Positions 46,046-54,384 of a stretch of 64,000 bases of DNA are shown here, in pieces. Position 1 is the first letter of the stretch. Every line of letters starts with the position of its first letter. The translations under genes and the position numbers were made by a program. The notes under the pieces were generated by a model. That model did no database searches. It saw only the letters and a program-made list of their open reading frames with translations, and had not been told where the DNA came from. The DNA comes from Streptomyces alboflavus. GTDB taxonomy: Bacteria; Actinomycetota; Actinomycetes; Streptomycetales; Streptomycetaceae. Location of the stretch: positions 22,337 through 86,336 of the forward strand of contig NZ_JNXT01000036.1 of assembly GCF_000716675.1 (NCBI RefSeq), read 5' to 3'.

Positions 46046-46066
46046 ACCTTTCGCCGGTGTAAAGGT
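46046..46066. promoter_or_regulatory. Inverted repeat ACCTTT-N9-AAAGGT in the divergent control region
   Basis: A 6-9-6 inverted repeat located 24 bases before the response-regulator start and about 100 bases before the lipoprotein start. A candidate binding site for the response regulator, although OmpR-type proteins more often use direct repeats. Confidence 0.45.
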
Positions 46067-46163
46067 TTGCCGTGAGAGAGACGAAACCCCGCTTCCGGTG
46101 AGCCTGGGCCGCGGCGGGCGCGACCGGCGCCGGCCACCGGACCCATCGACACCAGGGGAAGCC

Positions 46164-46655
46164 ATGACACGTACGCGTACCCGCAGCCGTTCGGCCGCGT
46201 TCGCCGCGGTCGCCGCCCTCGCGCTGTTCGCGACCGCCTGCTCCGGCGGAGACGACGGCGGCGACGGCAAGAAGGACTCCGGCGGCAAGGAGAACGCCGC
46301 CGACAAGGCCTTCAAGGAGCGCGAGTGCCTGCGCAAGCACGGCCTGAAGGTCCCCGAGCCGAAGTCGGGCCAGGACGGCAACGGCATCACGATCGGCGGG
46401 GACCTCAGCAAGGAGAAGATGCAGAAGGCCCTCAAGGAGTGCACCGGCAAAGGCCCCGGCTCGGCGGGCGGCGGCATCTCGCAGGCCGACAAGGACAAGA
46501 TGCTGAGGTACGCGCAGTGCATGCGCAAGAACGGCTTCAACATGCCGGACCCGAAGTTCGAGGACGGCATGGCGCGCGCGATGCCCGCCCCGAAGGGCGC
46601 CGAGATGAAGAAGATGGAGAAGGCCGCCAAGGCGTGCAAGGGCATCGTCGGATGA
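46164..46655 (+). CDS. Small secreted lipoprotein upstream of MacAB-like exporter
   Basis: 163 residues. Signal peptide with lipobox-like ATAC (Cys near residue 26) followed by a Gly/Asp linker. The mature part repeats two similar motifs around Cys pairs: RECLRKHGLKVPEP...ALKECTGKG and YAQCMRKNGFNMPDP...AAKACKGIVG, so it is an internal duplication of a 'CMR.xG...PDP' unit seen in many actinobacterial lipoproteins beside ABC exporters. The ATG at 46164 follows CAGGGGAAG. It overlaps the adaptor gene by ATGA. Extracellular partner of the exporter, by context. Confidence 0.85.
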   Translation: MTRTRTRSRSAAFAAVAALALFATACSGGDDGGDGKKDSGGKENAADKAFKERECLRKHGLKVPEPKSGQDGNGITIGGDLSKEKMQKALKECTGKGPGSAGGGISQADKDKMLRYAQCMRKNGFNMPDPKFEDGMARAMPAPKGAEMKKMEKAAKACKGIVG

Positions 46656-47722
46656 GGCGGCGCACGGCGGTGGTCTCGACGGTCGTCGCGCTGCTCGCGG
46701 TCGCGGGCGCCGGGGTCGCCGTCACCGGGACCGGCGGGTCCGGCGGCGACGACGGCGGCCCTTCCGGGAACGCGGACCTGCCGCCCGCCACCGCGACCGT
46801 CGACCGCGGCGACCTCAGCAGCGGCACCCAGCTCGACGGCACCCTCGGCTACGCCAAGGAACGCAAGGTCAACGCGGGCGCCGCGGGCATCCTCACCCGC
46901 ACCCCCGGCGCGGGCGACACCGTCCGGCGCGACGGGCGCCTGTACGAGGTCAACGGCGTGCCCGTGCGCCTCATGTACGGCACCGTGCCCATGTACCGCA
47001 CCCTCAAGCCGGGCTCCGAGGGCGAGGACGTGCGGCAGCTCGAACAGAACCTCCAGGCGCTCGGGTACGCGGCCGGGCTCGCCGTCGACGACGAGTACAC
47101 AGCCGGGACGGCGGCCGCCGTGAAGCGCTGGCAGAAGGCGCACGAGCGGCGCCAGACGGGCCGGGTCGAGCCCGGCGACATCGCCTTCTCGCCGTCGGCG
47201 GTGCGCGTCAAGTCCGTGGCCGCGGCGGTCGGCGACCAGGTGTCGCCCGGCCGTCCCGTGCTCACGACGACCGCGTCCGAGCGCGTCGTGCGCTTCCAGC
47301 TGGAGGTGTCCGACGGGAAGCTGGCCAAGGTCGGCACGAAGGTCGAGGTGTCGCTCCCGGACGGCTCGACGGCGTCGGGCCGTGTCTCCGCGGTCGGCCG
47401 GACCGCGAAGGCCGGCGACGACCCGGCCGACAAGACCCCGAAGATCCCGGTGACGGTGTCCTTCGACGACCCCTCCGACGTGCGCGGCTTCGACCAGTCC
47501 CCGGTCACGGTGAACCTCACCGGCGAGACCCGCGAGGGCGTCCTGTCCGTCCCCGTCAACGCCCTCCTCGCCCTGCCCGGCGGCGGCTACGGCGTTCAGG
47601 TCGTCGCCGGGGGCAAGGCCCGCCAGGTGCGGGTGAAGCTCGGCATGTTCGGTTCGGGCCGGGTCGAGGTGAGCGGCGGGGGGCTGCGGGAGGGGATGAA
47701 GGTCGGGGTGCCGAAGACATGA
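46652..47722 (+). CDS. MacA/HlyD-like efflux adaptor with peptidoglycan-binding domain
   Basis: 356 residues: one N-terminal membrane anchor (VVSTVVALLAVAGAGVAVTG); a lipoyl/barrel-sandwich half (ATATVDRGDLSSGTQLDGTLGYA); a PG_binding_1 domain at about residues 120-165 (EDVRQLEQNLQALGYAAGLAVDDEYTAGTAAAVKRWQKAHE) in place of the usual coiled hairpin; then beta-barrel and membrane-proximal parts (VRVKSVAAAVGDQVSPGRPVL... VPVNALLALPGGGYGVQVV). This architecture is typical of Gram-positive adaptors that work with MacB-type ABC exporters. Coupled by ATGA to genes on both sides. Confidence 0.9.
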   Translation: MRRRTAVVSTVVALLAVAGAGVAVTGTGGSGGDDGGPSGNADLPPATATVDRGDLSSGTQLDGTLGYAKERKVNAGAAGILTRTPGAGDTVRRDGRLYEVNGVPVRLMYGTVPMYRTLKPGSEGEDVRQLEQNLQALGYAAGLAVDDEYTAGTAAAVKRWQKAHERRQTGRVEPGDIAFSPSAVRVKSVAAAVGDQVSPGRPVLTTTASERVVRFQLEVSDGKLAKVGTKVEVSLPDGSTASGRVSAVGRTAKAGDDPADKTPKIPVTVSFDDPSDVRGFDQSPVTVNLTGETREGVLSVPVNALLALPGGGYGVQVVAGGKARQVRVKLGMFGSGRVEVSGGGLREGMKVGVPKT

Positions 47723-48495
47723 GCGCGCTGCGTGCGCAGAGCACGTACGAGGAGCAGGCGCCCGGCGGCGGCCGCCCCGGCCCCCGTCCTGTCGTCCGCC
47801 TCACCGGAGTCACCAAGGAGTACCCGGGCGGTGTCGCCGCCCTGCGCGGAGTCGACCTCGACGTCGCCGAGGGCGAACTCCTCGCCATCGTCGGCCCGTC
47901 GGGCTCCGGCAAGTCGACGCTGCTCCACATCGTCGGCACCCTGGACCGGCCGACGGCGGGGACGGTCGAGATCGCCGGGCACGACGTGGCGAAGCTCTCG
48001 GACCGCAGCCTGTCCGCGCTGCGGGCCCGCCGCATCGGCTTCGTGTTCCAGGCCTTCCACCTCGTCCCCGGCGTCAGCGCCCGCGACAACGTGGCCGAGG
48101 GCCTGCTCTACTCCGGCCTGCCGCGCGCCGTGCGCAGGGCCCGCGCCGCCGAGGCCCTGGACCGCGTCGGCCTCGCCGACCGGATGCGGCACCGGCCGCA
48201 CGAGCTGTCCGGCGGCCAGAAGCAGCGCGTCGCCATCGCCCGCGCGGTCGTCGGCGAACCGGACCTGCTGCTCGCCGACGAACCCACCGGAGCGCTCGAC
48301 TCCGCCTCCGGCGAGGCGGTCATCGAACTCCTCCACGGCCTCAACTCCGAGGGCGCGACCATCGCCGTCATCACCCACGACGGCCAGATCGCGGACCGGC
48401 TGCCCCGGCAGGTCCGGATCCGCGACGGCCGGGTGGTCCACGACGGCGCCCGTCCGGACCAGGACGTACGAGCACAGGGAGCCGTGGCGCGATGA
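47719..48495 (+). CDS. MacB/LolD-type ABC exporter ATP-binding protein
   Basis: 258 residues: Walker A VGPSGSGKST, Q-loop FVFQAFHLVPG, signature LSGGQKQRVAIARA, Walker B LLLADEPTGALDS, H-loop AVITHDGQI. Belongs to the mechanotransmission-type (MacB/LolD/FtsE) ABC group that drives extracytoplasmic work rather than classic membrane transport. ATGA overlaps with the adaptor before and the permease after. Confidence 0.94.
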   Translation: MSALRAQSTYEEQAPGGGRPGPRPVVRLTGVTKEYPGGVAALRGVDLDVAEGELLAIVGPSGSGKSTLLHIVGTLDRPTAGTVEIAGHDVAKLSDRSLSALRARRIGFVFQAFHLVPGVSARDNVAEGLLYSGLPRAVRRARAAEALDRVGLADRMRHRPHELSGGQKQRVAIARAVVGEPDLLLADEPTGALDSASGEAVIELLHGLNSEGATIAVITHDGQIADRLPRQVRIRDGRVVHDGARPDQDVRAQGAVAR

Positions 48496-49706
48496 CCGCT
48501 GACCGTACGCGGCCGAGGCGGCTGCGCGCCGCCCGGCTGAGCCCCCGCGACATCGCCCACGTCGGCGCGTCCGGGCTGCGCAGCCGCCCGATGCGGGTCG
48601 TCCTTTCCGCGCTCGGCATCGCGATCGGCATCGCCACGATGGTCGCGGTGGTGGGCGTCTCCGCCTCCAGCAAGGCCCAACTCCTCGAAAAACTCGACAA
48701 GTTGGGTACGAACATGCTGGTGGCCGCGCCGGGGGACCCGCTGTTCTCCGGCGAGGACTTGAAGCTGCCGAAGGACGCGGTGGGGCGGGTGTCCCGGATC
48801 GAGGGCGTCGAGGACGTCGGGGCCACCGGCGACATCGACCGCACGGTGCGGCGCAGCGAGAAGATCCCCGAGGGCGAGACCGGCGGCATCTCCGTCAAGG
48901 CCGCCACGGAGGACCTCCTGAAGGTCCTGCGCGGCCGCACCGCCAGCGGCACCTGGCTGAACGCGGCCAACTCCCGCTATCCGTCGATCGTCCTCGGCCA
49001 TGTCGCCGCCCGGCGCCTCGGCATCACCTCGCCCGGCCAGCAGGTGTGGGTGGACGACCGCTACTTCACCGTCATCGGCATCCTCGCGCCGCTGCCGCTC
49101 GCCCCCGACGTCGAACGCTCGGCGCTCACCGGCTGGGCCGCCGCGAAGTCGCTCCTCGGCTTCGACGGGCACCCGACGTCGCTGTACGAGCGCTCGGCGG
49201 ACGACGCCGTGCACGACGTGCGGGCGCTGCTCGGCGCGTCGATCTCGCCCGAGAGCCCGCGCGACGTCAAGGTCACCGACCCCTCGGCGGCCCTCCAGGC
49301 CAAGGCGGACACCGAGGGCGCGTTCTCCACGCTCCTCCTCGGCCTCGGCGGCATCGCCCTCCTCGTCGGCGGCGTCGGCGTCGCCAACACCATGATCATC
49401 TCGGTCCTGGAGCGCCGCTACGAGATCGGCCTGCGCCGCTCCCTCGGCGCCACCCGCGGCCAGATCCGCGTCCAGTTCGTCACCGAGTCCCTGATGCTGT
49501 CCGGCCTCGGCGGTCTCGCGGGCGTCGCGCTCGGCGCGGCGGCGACGGCCGCGTACGCCGCGTCCGGCGAGCTGCCCTGGGTGGTGCCCCTGTGGGCCGT
49601 GACGGCGGGCTTCGGGGCGACGTTGGCGATCGGGACGGTGGCGGGGCTGTACCCCGCGGTGCGGGCGGCCCGGCTGTCGCCTACGTTGGCGCTGCACGCG
49701 GCGTAG
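48492..49706 (+). CDS. MacB/FtsX-type ABC permease
   Basis: 404 residues, four membrane spans with the large extracytoplasmic domain between spans 1 and 2: GLRSRPMRVVLSALGIAIGIATMVAVVGVSASS at the start, then a MacB_PCD periplasmic-core region. The FtsX domain with LLLGLGGIALLVGGVGVANTMIISVLERRYEIGLRRSLGATRGQIRVQFVTES and LYPAVRAARLSPTLALH closes the protein. With the preceding three genes it forms a tripartite-like exporter, probably of peptides or antibiotics. Last gene of its operon; a strong palindrome follows. Confidence 0.94.
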   Translation: MTADRTRPRRLRAARLSPRDIAHVGASGLRSRPMRVVLSALGIAIGIATMVAVVGVSASSKAQLLEKLDKLGTNMLVAAPGDPLFSGEDLKLPKDAVGRVSRIEGVEDVGATGDIDRTVRRSEKIPEGETGGISVKAATEDLLKVLRGRTASGTWLNAANSRYPSIVLGHVAARRLGITSPGQQVWVDDRYFTVIGILAPLPLAPDVERSALTGWAAAKSLLGFDGHPTSLYERSADDAVHDVRALLGASISPESPRDVKVTDPSAALQAKADTEGAFSTLLLGLGGIALLVGGVGVANTMIISVLERRYEIGLRRSLGATRGQIRVQFVTESLMLSGLGGLAGVALGAAATAAYAASGELPWVVPLWAVTAGFGATLAIGTVAGLYPAVRAARLSPTLALHAA

Positions 49707-49726
49707 GCGGGGCCTGGCTGGGAGCT

Positions 49727-49952
49727 CCCCAACCCCACCCCTTCCCGAACCGGGGGCTGCCGCCCCCGGACCCCCGCTGTCGGCCTGAACGGCCTCGTCC
49801 TCAATCGCCGGACGGGCTAGAAATAGCCCGTCCGGCGATTGAGGACGAGCCGCGGAGCGGCGATTCGGCGGAGGCTGTCCCACCCGCGCGGGACACCCAC
49901 CCCCGGGGTCCAGGGGCGCAGCCCCGGTTTCGGAGAAGGGGCGGGACTGGGG
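49727..49952. repeat. Streptomyces intergenic palindromic repeat, family A, copy 2
   Basis: 226 bases between the convergent permease and PAS genes, related to 38443-38657 (shared CCCCAACCCC, TTCCCGAACCGGGGGCTG, GCCGGACGGGCTAGAAA). The centre is a perfect hairpin (see 49794-49849). Confidence 0.8.
49794..49849. terminator. Perfect 26-bp stem with GAAA loop
   Basis: Left arm 49794-49819 begins CTCGTCCTCAATCGCC and ends GGACGGGCTA; loop GAAA; the right arm 49824-49849 is its exact reverse complement. It should end transcription from both convergent genes. Confidence 0.85.
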
Positions 49953-49966
49953 CGCGCCGCGAGGCC

Positions 49967-51331
49967 CTACCCCCCCACCCCCGCCAGATCCAACGCAGCC
50001 GCAACCCGCGCAGCGACACTCTCCGCGTACGAGGCGTCGCCCCGCTCGAACTGGCTCCGGGCGGCCCCCCGCAGAAAGGTGACCACCCCCAACGTCCGCC
50101 CCCGGCTCCGCAGCACGGCGCACAGCGCGTGCACGGACGACTCGGGCCACTGCCGGGCGAGGGCCCACTCCCGCGCCCGCCCGGGCTCGGCGGTGGCCGC
50201 CGTGGCCCGCACGGACCCGGCCCGCTCGACGCACTGCGGCGCGGGATGCCCCTCCAAGTACCGCAGCGGCAACCGCGCCTTGCCCGCGGGCTGACAGGGC
50301 CCGGGCGCCCCGGCGGGCGTGACGGCGGCCCGGACGAGCCGCAGCTGGGGCTCCTCGCTGTCGATCACGTCGATCAGGGCGTGGTCGGCGAACCCGGCGA
50401 GGGCGAAGTCGAGCTGGACGGTGGCCGCCTCCATGGGGTCCTCGCACTCGGCGGCGGCCCGCGCGGCCCGGTGCAACTGCTGCGACCGGAAGCGCAGCTG
50501 TGCCGCCTCGGCCTCGGTCTGCTTGGCCTCGGTGACGTCGAGGAACAGCCAGCCGACGCCCAGCGGCACGGGCTCCTCGGCGAGCGGGGACCCCAGGCGC
50601 AGGAACCCGCTGCGCCAGCAGCGCCGCTCGGGCTCGCCGCCGTCGCCGCGGACCGCGAGCCACATCTCCGCGGGGGCGGGCGGCGCGCCCTCCGCGAGCA
50701 CGTGCGTGAGGGCGCTCTCCAGCTCTTCGACGCCCTGGGTGAGGACTTCGCCGAGCGGCCGCCCGAGCAGCGCGGTGCGCCCCATGCCGAGGGCCCGCGC
50801 GGCGTGGGCGTTCACCACGGCGGGCCGCAGGTCGGCGTCGACGAGCACCACGCCCCAGGAGGCGTTCTCGAACAGCGCCTCGCTGAGGGCGATGGACCGC
50901 TCCAGGTCGATCTGGGTGTGCACCTCGCTGAAGGCGCAGTACACCCCGCTCGGCTTGCCGTCGCCGCCGCGCACGGCCGAGGTCTGGGTCCGCACGAGCA
51001 CCCGCCCGCCGTCCTTGGTCAGGAGCGCGAACTCGTCGACCTGCCGCCCCGGCGCGTGCATGGCGGAGAGGAGCCGCCCCTCGACGTCCTCGGCGTCGGC
51101 GCTGCGCACGGCCCAGTCGGCGAACCCGCGCCGTCCGACGGCCTCCGCGGCTGTCCAGCCGAGGATCCGCTCCGCCTCGCGGTTCCAGTGCGTCACGACT
51201 CCGTCGGCGTCGAACGCGCACAACGCGGCGTCCATCCCGTCGAGCAGCGCCGCGAGCAGTTCGGCGCCGCCGGGCTCGGGCTCCTCGGGGCCCAGTTCGT
51301 CGGTGGTTCCGCTCCGTCGGGAAGCACTCAC
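49967..51331 (-). CDS. PAS-PAS-GAF sensory protein without output domain
   Basis: 454 residues. PAS 1 at about 25-140 (MDAALCAFDADGVVTHWNREAERILGWTAAEAVGRRGFADW). PAS 2 at about 148-270 (ALFENASWGVVLVDADLRPAVVNAHAARALGMGRTALLGRPLGEVL, ending GWLFLDVTEAKQTEAEAAQL). GAF-like region at about 285-450 (LRFRSQQLHRAARAAAECEDPMEAATVQLDF... TLGVVTFLRGAARSQFERGDASYAESVAARVAAAL). Related Streptomyces proteins usually continue into a SpoIIE/PP2C phosphatase or kinase; here the stop follows directly, so it may act by protein contact. GTG start. Confidence 0.87.
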   Translation of the reverse strand: MSASRRSGTTDELGPEEPEPGGAELLAALLDGMDAALCAFDADGVVTHWNREAERILGWTAAEAVGRRGFADWAVRSADAEDVEGRLLSAMHAPGRQVDEFALLTKDGGRVLVRTQTSAVRGGDGKPSGVYCAFSEVHTQIDLERSIALSEALFENASWGVVLVDADLRPAVVNAHAARALGMGRTALLGRPLGEVLTQGVEELESALTHVLAEGAPPAPAEMWLAVRGDGGEPERRCWRSGFLRLGSPLAEEPVPLGVGWLFLDVTEAKQTEAEAAQLRFRSQQLHRAARAAAECEDPMEAATVQLDFALAGFADHALIDVIDSEEPQLRLVRAAVTPAGAPGPCQPAGKARLPLRYLEGHPAPQCVERAGSVRATAATAEPGRAREWALARQWPESSVHALCAVLRSRGRTLGVVTFLRGAARSQFERGDASYAESVAARVAAALDLAGVGG

Positions 51332-51459
51332 CCGGACCCCCCTGCAGGCTGTGTCCTCATCCTCGTCGCCAGATCATTCAACTTGAACGTGACACAGCCC
51401 ACAGTAAGTTCCCGGAAGTTGAGGCAAATCGTTGCCGGACCAAGGTCTCAGAAAAACAG

Positions 51460-51488
51460 TTGAACGACTCGGACGGGCTTCCTAGGGT
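51460..51488 (+). promoter_or_regulatory. Strong HrdB-type promoter
   Basis: TTGAAC (51460-51465), 17-base spacer, TAGGGT (51483-51488), close to the TTGACA/TAGGMT vegetative consensus of Streptomyces. The next feature downstream is only a tiny reading frame. Confidence 0.65.
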
Positions 51489-51521
51489 GAGTGTCACTTC
51501 GGAGAGGAGGTGGTTCGGCAG

Positions 51522-51560
51522 ATGTATGAATACCGGACGGAAGAGGTGACTGCGGGCTAG
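51522..51560 (+). CDS. Possible 12-residue peptide
   Basis: ATG at 51522 encodes MYEYRTEEVTAG and stops at TAG 51558-51560. A very strong ribosome site GGAGAGGAGG stands at 51501-51510. It is 11 bases from this ATG, and directly before an in-frame GTG (51510) that would add VVRQ. The promoter at 51460 would start its message. I know no family; it could be a leader peptide or a remnant. Confidence 0.35.
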   Translation: MYEYRTEEVTAG

Positions 51561-51643
51561 CGGCCCGCCACCACACCCAGTGCGGTGCCGGACCAGCGTG
51601 CGAAACAGGCACGCAGCCGGCCGTAATTCCAAGCAGTCACCCG

Positions 51644-51712
51644 ACCCGCGAGCCGCCGGTACGTCCGGCCGGCTTCCCCGGCCTCACGGCAGGGGAACCA
51701 CGGCTCGCGGGT
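51644..51712. terminator. Nested hairpin structure
   Basis: Outer arms ACCCGCGAGCCG (51644-51655) and CGGCTCGCGGGT (51701-51712), perfect over 12 bases, enclosing smaller stems (CCGG...CCGG; TTCCCC with GGGGAA). It lies between the tiny plus-strand frame and the convergent permease gene, so it probably terminates both. Confidence 0.65.
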
Positions 51713-51750
51713 CGCTCCGTTTCCCCGCACCCCCGGCCCCGCCCCGCACC

Positions 51751-53379
51751 TCACCCCTTGCTGACCGCCGCCAGGATCTCCGGCAGCCGCCGCGCCACCC
51801 GCGGCGCCGCGAGCCGCAGGCCCGCCGCGGTGACGGCGGCTCCGTAGAGCGCCCCGACGGGCAGCAGGATCCAGCTCAGGGAGCCGTGGTCGGCGACGTG
51901 CAGCCAGATGGTGAGGGCGAGGACGGGCGCGCAGAGCACGGCGGCGGCGATCATCCCGCCGAGGATGGAGATCCAGGCGAGGCCCGCCTGGCCGGGGGCG
52001 ACGTTCTTGTAGCCCTGCTGCGGGATGGAGTAGGGGAAGCGGGCCGACGACCAGGCGCCGGTGGTCAGCATGGCGCCGAGGAGCGCGAAGGACAGGCCGA
52101 GCGCCTCCGGCAGGGCCTGCCACTCGCCGAGGAGCGCCGTCGTCAGAACGGTGACGAGGGTCGCGTACGGCAGTGTGATCACGAGCAGGGCGAGCGCGCG
52201 GGCCCGCAGCTCCTCGTACGCGTCCCGGGCGGAGGAGATCGTCATCGCGACCATCCAGAACGCGGACGTGTCCTGCCCGAACTGGTTGTACATCTGGATG
52301 CCGAGCATCCCGGCGGCGAAGCACACGAAGTAGACGGAACCGGTGCCCTGGAGGGCGTTGAACAGGGGCACGATCAGGCCGATGGCCAGGGACGTCACCC
52401 AGGCCGCCTTGGTCTTGGGGTCGCGCCAGACATAGCGCAGGGTGCGCTCCATGACGGGGCCGGTGCGGCCCGCGGGGAGCCGGGCGAAGAGGCCGCCGCC
52501 GCGGCCCTCGCGGGACGGCTCCGCCGCGGCGAGCGTGGAGCCGTCGGGCGCCGTCATCAGGCGGGTCAGGCTGCGCCGCCACAGGTGCAGGAGCAGGACG
52601 AGGGCGGCGCCGGACAGGGCGAGTTGGGCGACCGCCGTGGCGTACCGGGCCTCTCCGGCCGCGTGCACCGCCGAGAGCGCCGACGACGGCGGGATCCAGC
52701 CGAGCACGTCCGCCGCCGGATCCAGCTCGCCGAGGCCCGCGTCCGAGGAGCCGAGCCGCTGCGCCCCGAAGTTCACGACCTGCGCGCCGACGGCGATGAC
52801 GAGTCCGCTGAGCACGGCGAGGTCGCGGCCCTTGCGGCTGGTCAGCAGGCGGATGTTGGCGGCGGCCACGGCCCGCGCGAGCGCCACGCAGACGAGCAGC
52901 GTCAGCGGTACGGCGACGACGCCCACGGCGACCGCCGCCCCGCCGTCCGCCACCGCGATGACCGCGCCGAGCGCCAGGCAGAGCGTGAACAGCGGCCCGA
53001 TGCCGACGAGCGAGGCGACCAGGAGCGCGCGGACGAGGGGCCGCGGGCGCAGCGGCAGCATCACGAGCCGGGTGGGGTCCAGGGTTTCGTCGCCGCTGGG
53101 GAAGAACAGCGGCATCACGGCCCAGCCGAGGGCGAGGACGGCGACGAGGATGACCGACACGGTGGCGGCGTGCTCGTTGCCGCGCAGCAGGATCAGGCCG
53201 AGGAGCTGGAGCGCGGCGAACAGGAGCGCGACGACGGCGGACGCCACGTACGCGGCGCGGCGTCCTGAGGACTGGCGCAGGCCGTTGCGCAGCAGGGACA
53301 GCTTCAGGCGTACGAAGACGGGGGTCAGGCCGGTGCCGGAGGACGCGGCGGTGGCGGGGGCCGTGGCCGGGGCGGTCAT
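51751..53379 (-). CDS. ABC exporter membrane subunit (large, about 12 spans)
   Basis: 542 residues with roughly twelve hydrophobic segments in two halves. Examples: AAYVASAVVALLFAALQLLGLILL, VILVAVLALGWAVMPLFF, LFTLCLALGAVIAVADGG and ILGGMIAAAVLCAPVLALTIWL. Cytoplasmic features such as FPSGDETLDPTRLVMLPLRPR and MERTLRYVWRDPKTKAAWVTSLAIG are typical of actinobacterial exporter permeases paired with a separate ATPase. Its ATG overlaps the ATPase stop (ATGA at 53376-53379). Substrate unknown. Confidence 0.88.
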   Translation of the reverse strand: MTAPATAPATAASSGTGLTPVFVRLKLSLLRNGLRQSSGRRAAYVASAVVALLFAALQLLGLILLRGNEHAATVSVILVAVLALGWAVMPLFFPSGDETLDPTRLVMLPLRPRPLVRALLVASLVGIGPLFTLCLALGAVIAVADGGAAVAVGVVAVPLTLLVCVALARAVAAANIRLLTSRKGRDLAVLSGLVIAVGAQVVNFGAQRLGSSDAGLGELDPAADVLGWIPPSSALSAVHAAGEARYATAVAQLALSGAALVLLLHLWRRSLTRLMTAPDGSTLAAAEPSREGRGGGLFARLPAGRTGPVMERTLRYVWRDPKTKAAWVTSLAIGLIVPLFNALQGTGSVYFVCFAAGMLGIQMYNQFGQDTSAFWMVAMTISSARDAYEELRARALALLVITLPYATLVTVLTTALLGEWQALPEALGLSFALLGAMLTTGAWSSARFPYSIPQQGYKNVAPGQAGLAWISILGGMIAAAVLCAPVLALTIWLHVADHGSLSWILLPVGALYGAAVTAAGLRLAAPRVARRLPEILAAVSKG

Positions 53380-54167
53380 CGGGCGCCGCCGCCCAGCCAG
53401 TCGAGGTCCGAGCCCGCGTCGCGGCCGTTCGCGCCGACGAGTTCGAGGAACGCCTCCTGGAGCGTCGCCGCGTCGCCGCGGACCTCGGCGAGGGGGCCCT
53501 GGGCGCGGATGCGGCCCGCCGCGATGACGGCGACCCAATCGCACAGGGACTCCACCAGCTCCATCACATGGCTGGAGAAGACCACCGTCGCCCCGGAAGC
53601 GGTGTAGCGCTCCAGGACGCCGCGGATCGTCTGCGCGGAGACCGGGTCGACGCCCTCGAACGGCTCGTCGAGGAACAGCACTTCCGGGTTGTGCAGCAGG
53701 GCCGTCGCCAGGCCGATCTTCTTGCGCATGCCGGTGGAGTAGTCGACGACCAGCTTGTGCTGGGCGCCCGCGAGGTCGAGGACGTCCAGGAGCTGGGTGG
53801 CCCGCTTGTCGACCTCCTCGCCGGGCAGGCCCCGCAGCCTGCCCGTGTACGCGAGGAGTTCACGGCCGGACAGGCGCTCGAACAGGCGCAGGCCCTCGGG
53901 GAGTACGCCGATGCGGGCCTTGACCTCGGCGGGGTCCCGCCAGACGTCGTGGCCGACGACCTCGACCGTGCCCTGGTCGGGGCGGAGGAGGCCGGTGACC
54001 ATGGAGAGGGTGGTGGTCTTGCCCGCGCCGTTCGGGCCGACGAGGCCGATGAACTTGCCCGCGGGGAGGGTGAGGTCGATGCCGGCCACGGCGAGTTGCT
54101 GGCCGAAGGCCTTCCACAGGTTGTGCACGCGTACCGCTGCCGCGGGGGTTTCCGTCGCCTCTGTCAC
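53376..54167 (-). CDS. ABC exporter ATP-binding protein
   Basis: 263 residues: Walker [13 protein letters not shown], signature YSTGMRKKIGLATALL, Walker B VLFLDEPFEGVDP, H-loop VVFSSHVMELVE. YSTGM replaces the usual LSGGQ, as in the CcmA/NatA-like exporters. It is the energising subunit for the permease encoded immediately downstream. GTG start at 54167. Confidence 0.94.
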   Translation of the reverse strand: MTEATETPAAAVRVHNLWKAFGQQLAVAGIDLTLPAGKFIGLVGPNGAGKTTTLSMVTGLLRPDQGTVEVVGHDVWRDPAEVKARIGVLPEGLRLFERLSGRELLAYTGRLRGLPGEEVDKRATQLLDVLDLAGAQHKLVVDYSTGMRKKIGLATALLHNPEVLFLDEPFEGVDPVSAQTIRGVLERYTASGATVVFSSHVMELVESLCDWVAVIAAGRIRAQGPLAEVRGDAATLQEAFLELVGANGRDAGSDLDWLGGGAR

Positions 54168-54253
54168 CGTTGCCCCTTAGTCCTATCGTCGCCCTGCGCG
54201 CACGATACGTGGGGCTGGGGGACTGTTGGACTGACGGCGCCGTCGGCCTGTGG

Positions 54254-54338
54254 CTGTGCCCACCCTCCCCCGAGCTCTCGGCTTCGCTCGAGCAGGGTGG
54301 ACCCCCATCGCCCTCTGGGCGGCCCAGCTGCCCACAGA
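54254..54338 (-). repeat. Dispersed Streptomyces intergenic repeat, family B, copy 2
   Basis: Reverse-oriented copy of the element at 22045-22133. Shared blocks are CTGTGCCCACCCT, GAGCTCTCGGCTTCGCTCGA and the end GCCCACAG. It fills the gap between the ABC ATPase start and the PrimPol-like stop. Confidence 0.75.
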
Positions 54339-54384
54339 GGCGGACGGCAACGAGCGCCCTCGGCGGCCTACTTGCAGCCGGCGG

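Larger units (their letters stand above)
51332..51750. other. Gap with strong promoter, tiny frame and nested hairpins
   Basis: 419 bases between the PAS gene and the ABC permease, whose stop is at 51751. It holds the palindrome TTCAACTTGAA (51377-51387), the plus-strand promoter 51460-51488, a 12- or 16-codon frame (51510-51560), and a structured region with long-range arms 51644-51655/51701-51712. The right end is the 3' tail of the permease message. Confidence 0.6.

Noticed and set aside
46046..46066. Iron box for DmdR1
   Set aside because: The dyad ACCTTT-N9-AAAGGT does not match the TTAGGTTAGGCTCACCTAA-type consensus.
48108..51221. Long minus-strand frame across the MacB-like genes and PAS gene
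   Set aside because: It crosses the terminator repeat and overlaps well-supported genes; no recognisable protein sequence.
51557..51760. Minus-strand frame encoding a 50-60 residue protein beyond the ABC permease stop
   Set aside because: It has no ribosome site or family support and overlaps the hairpin structure.
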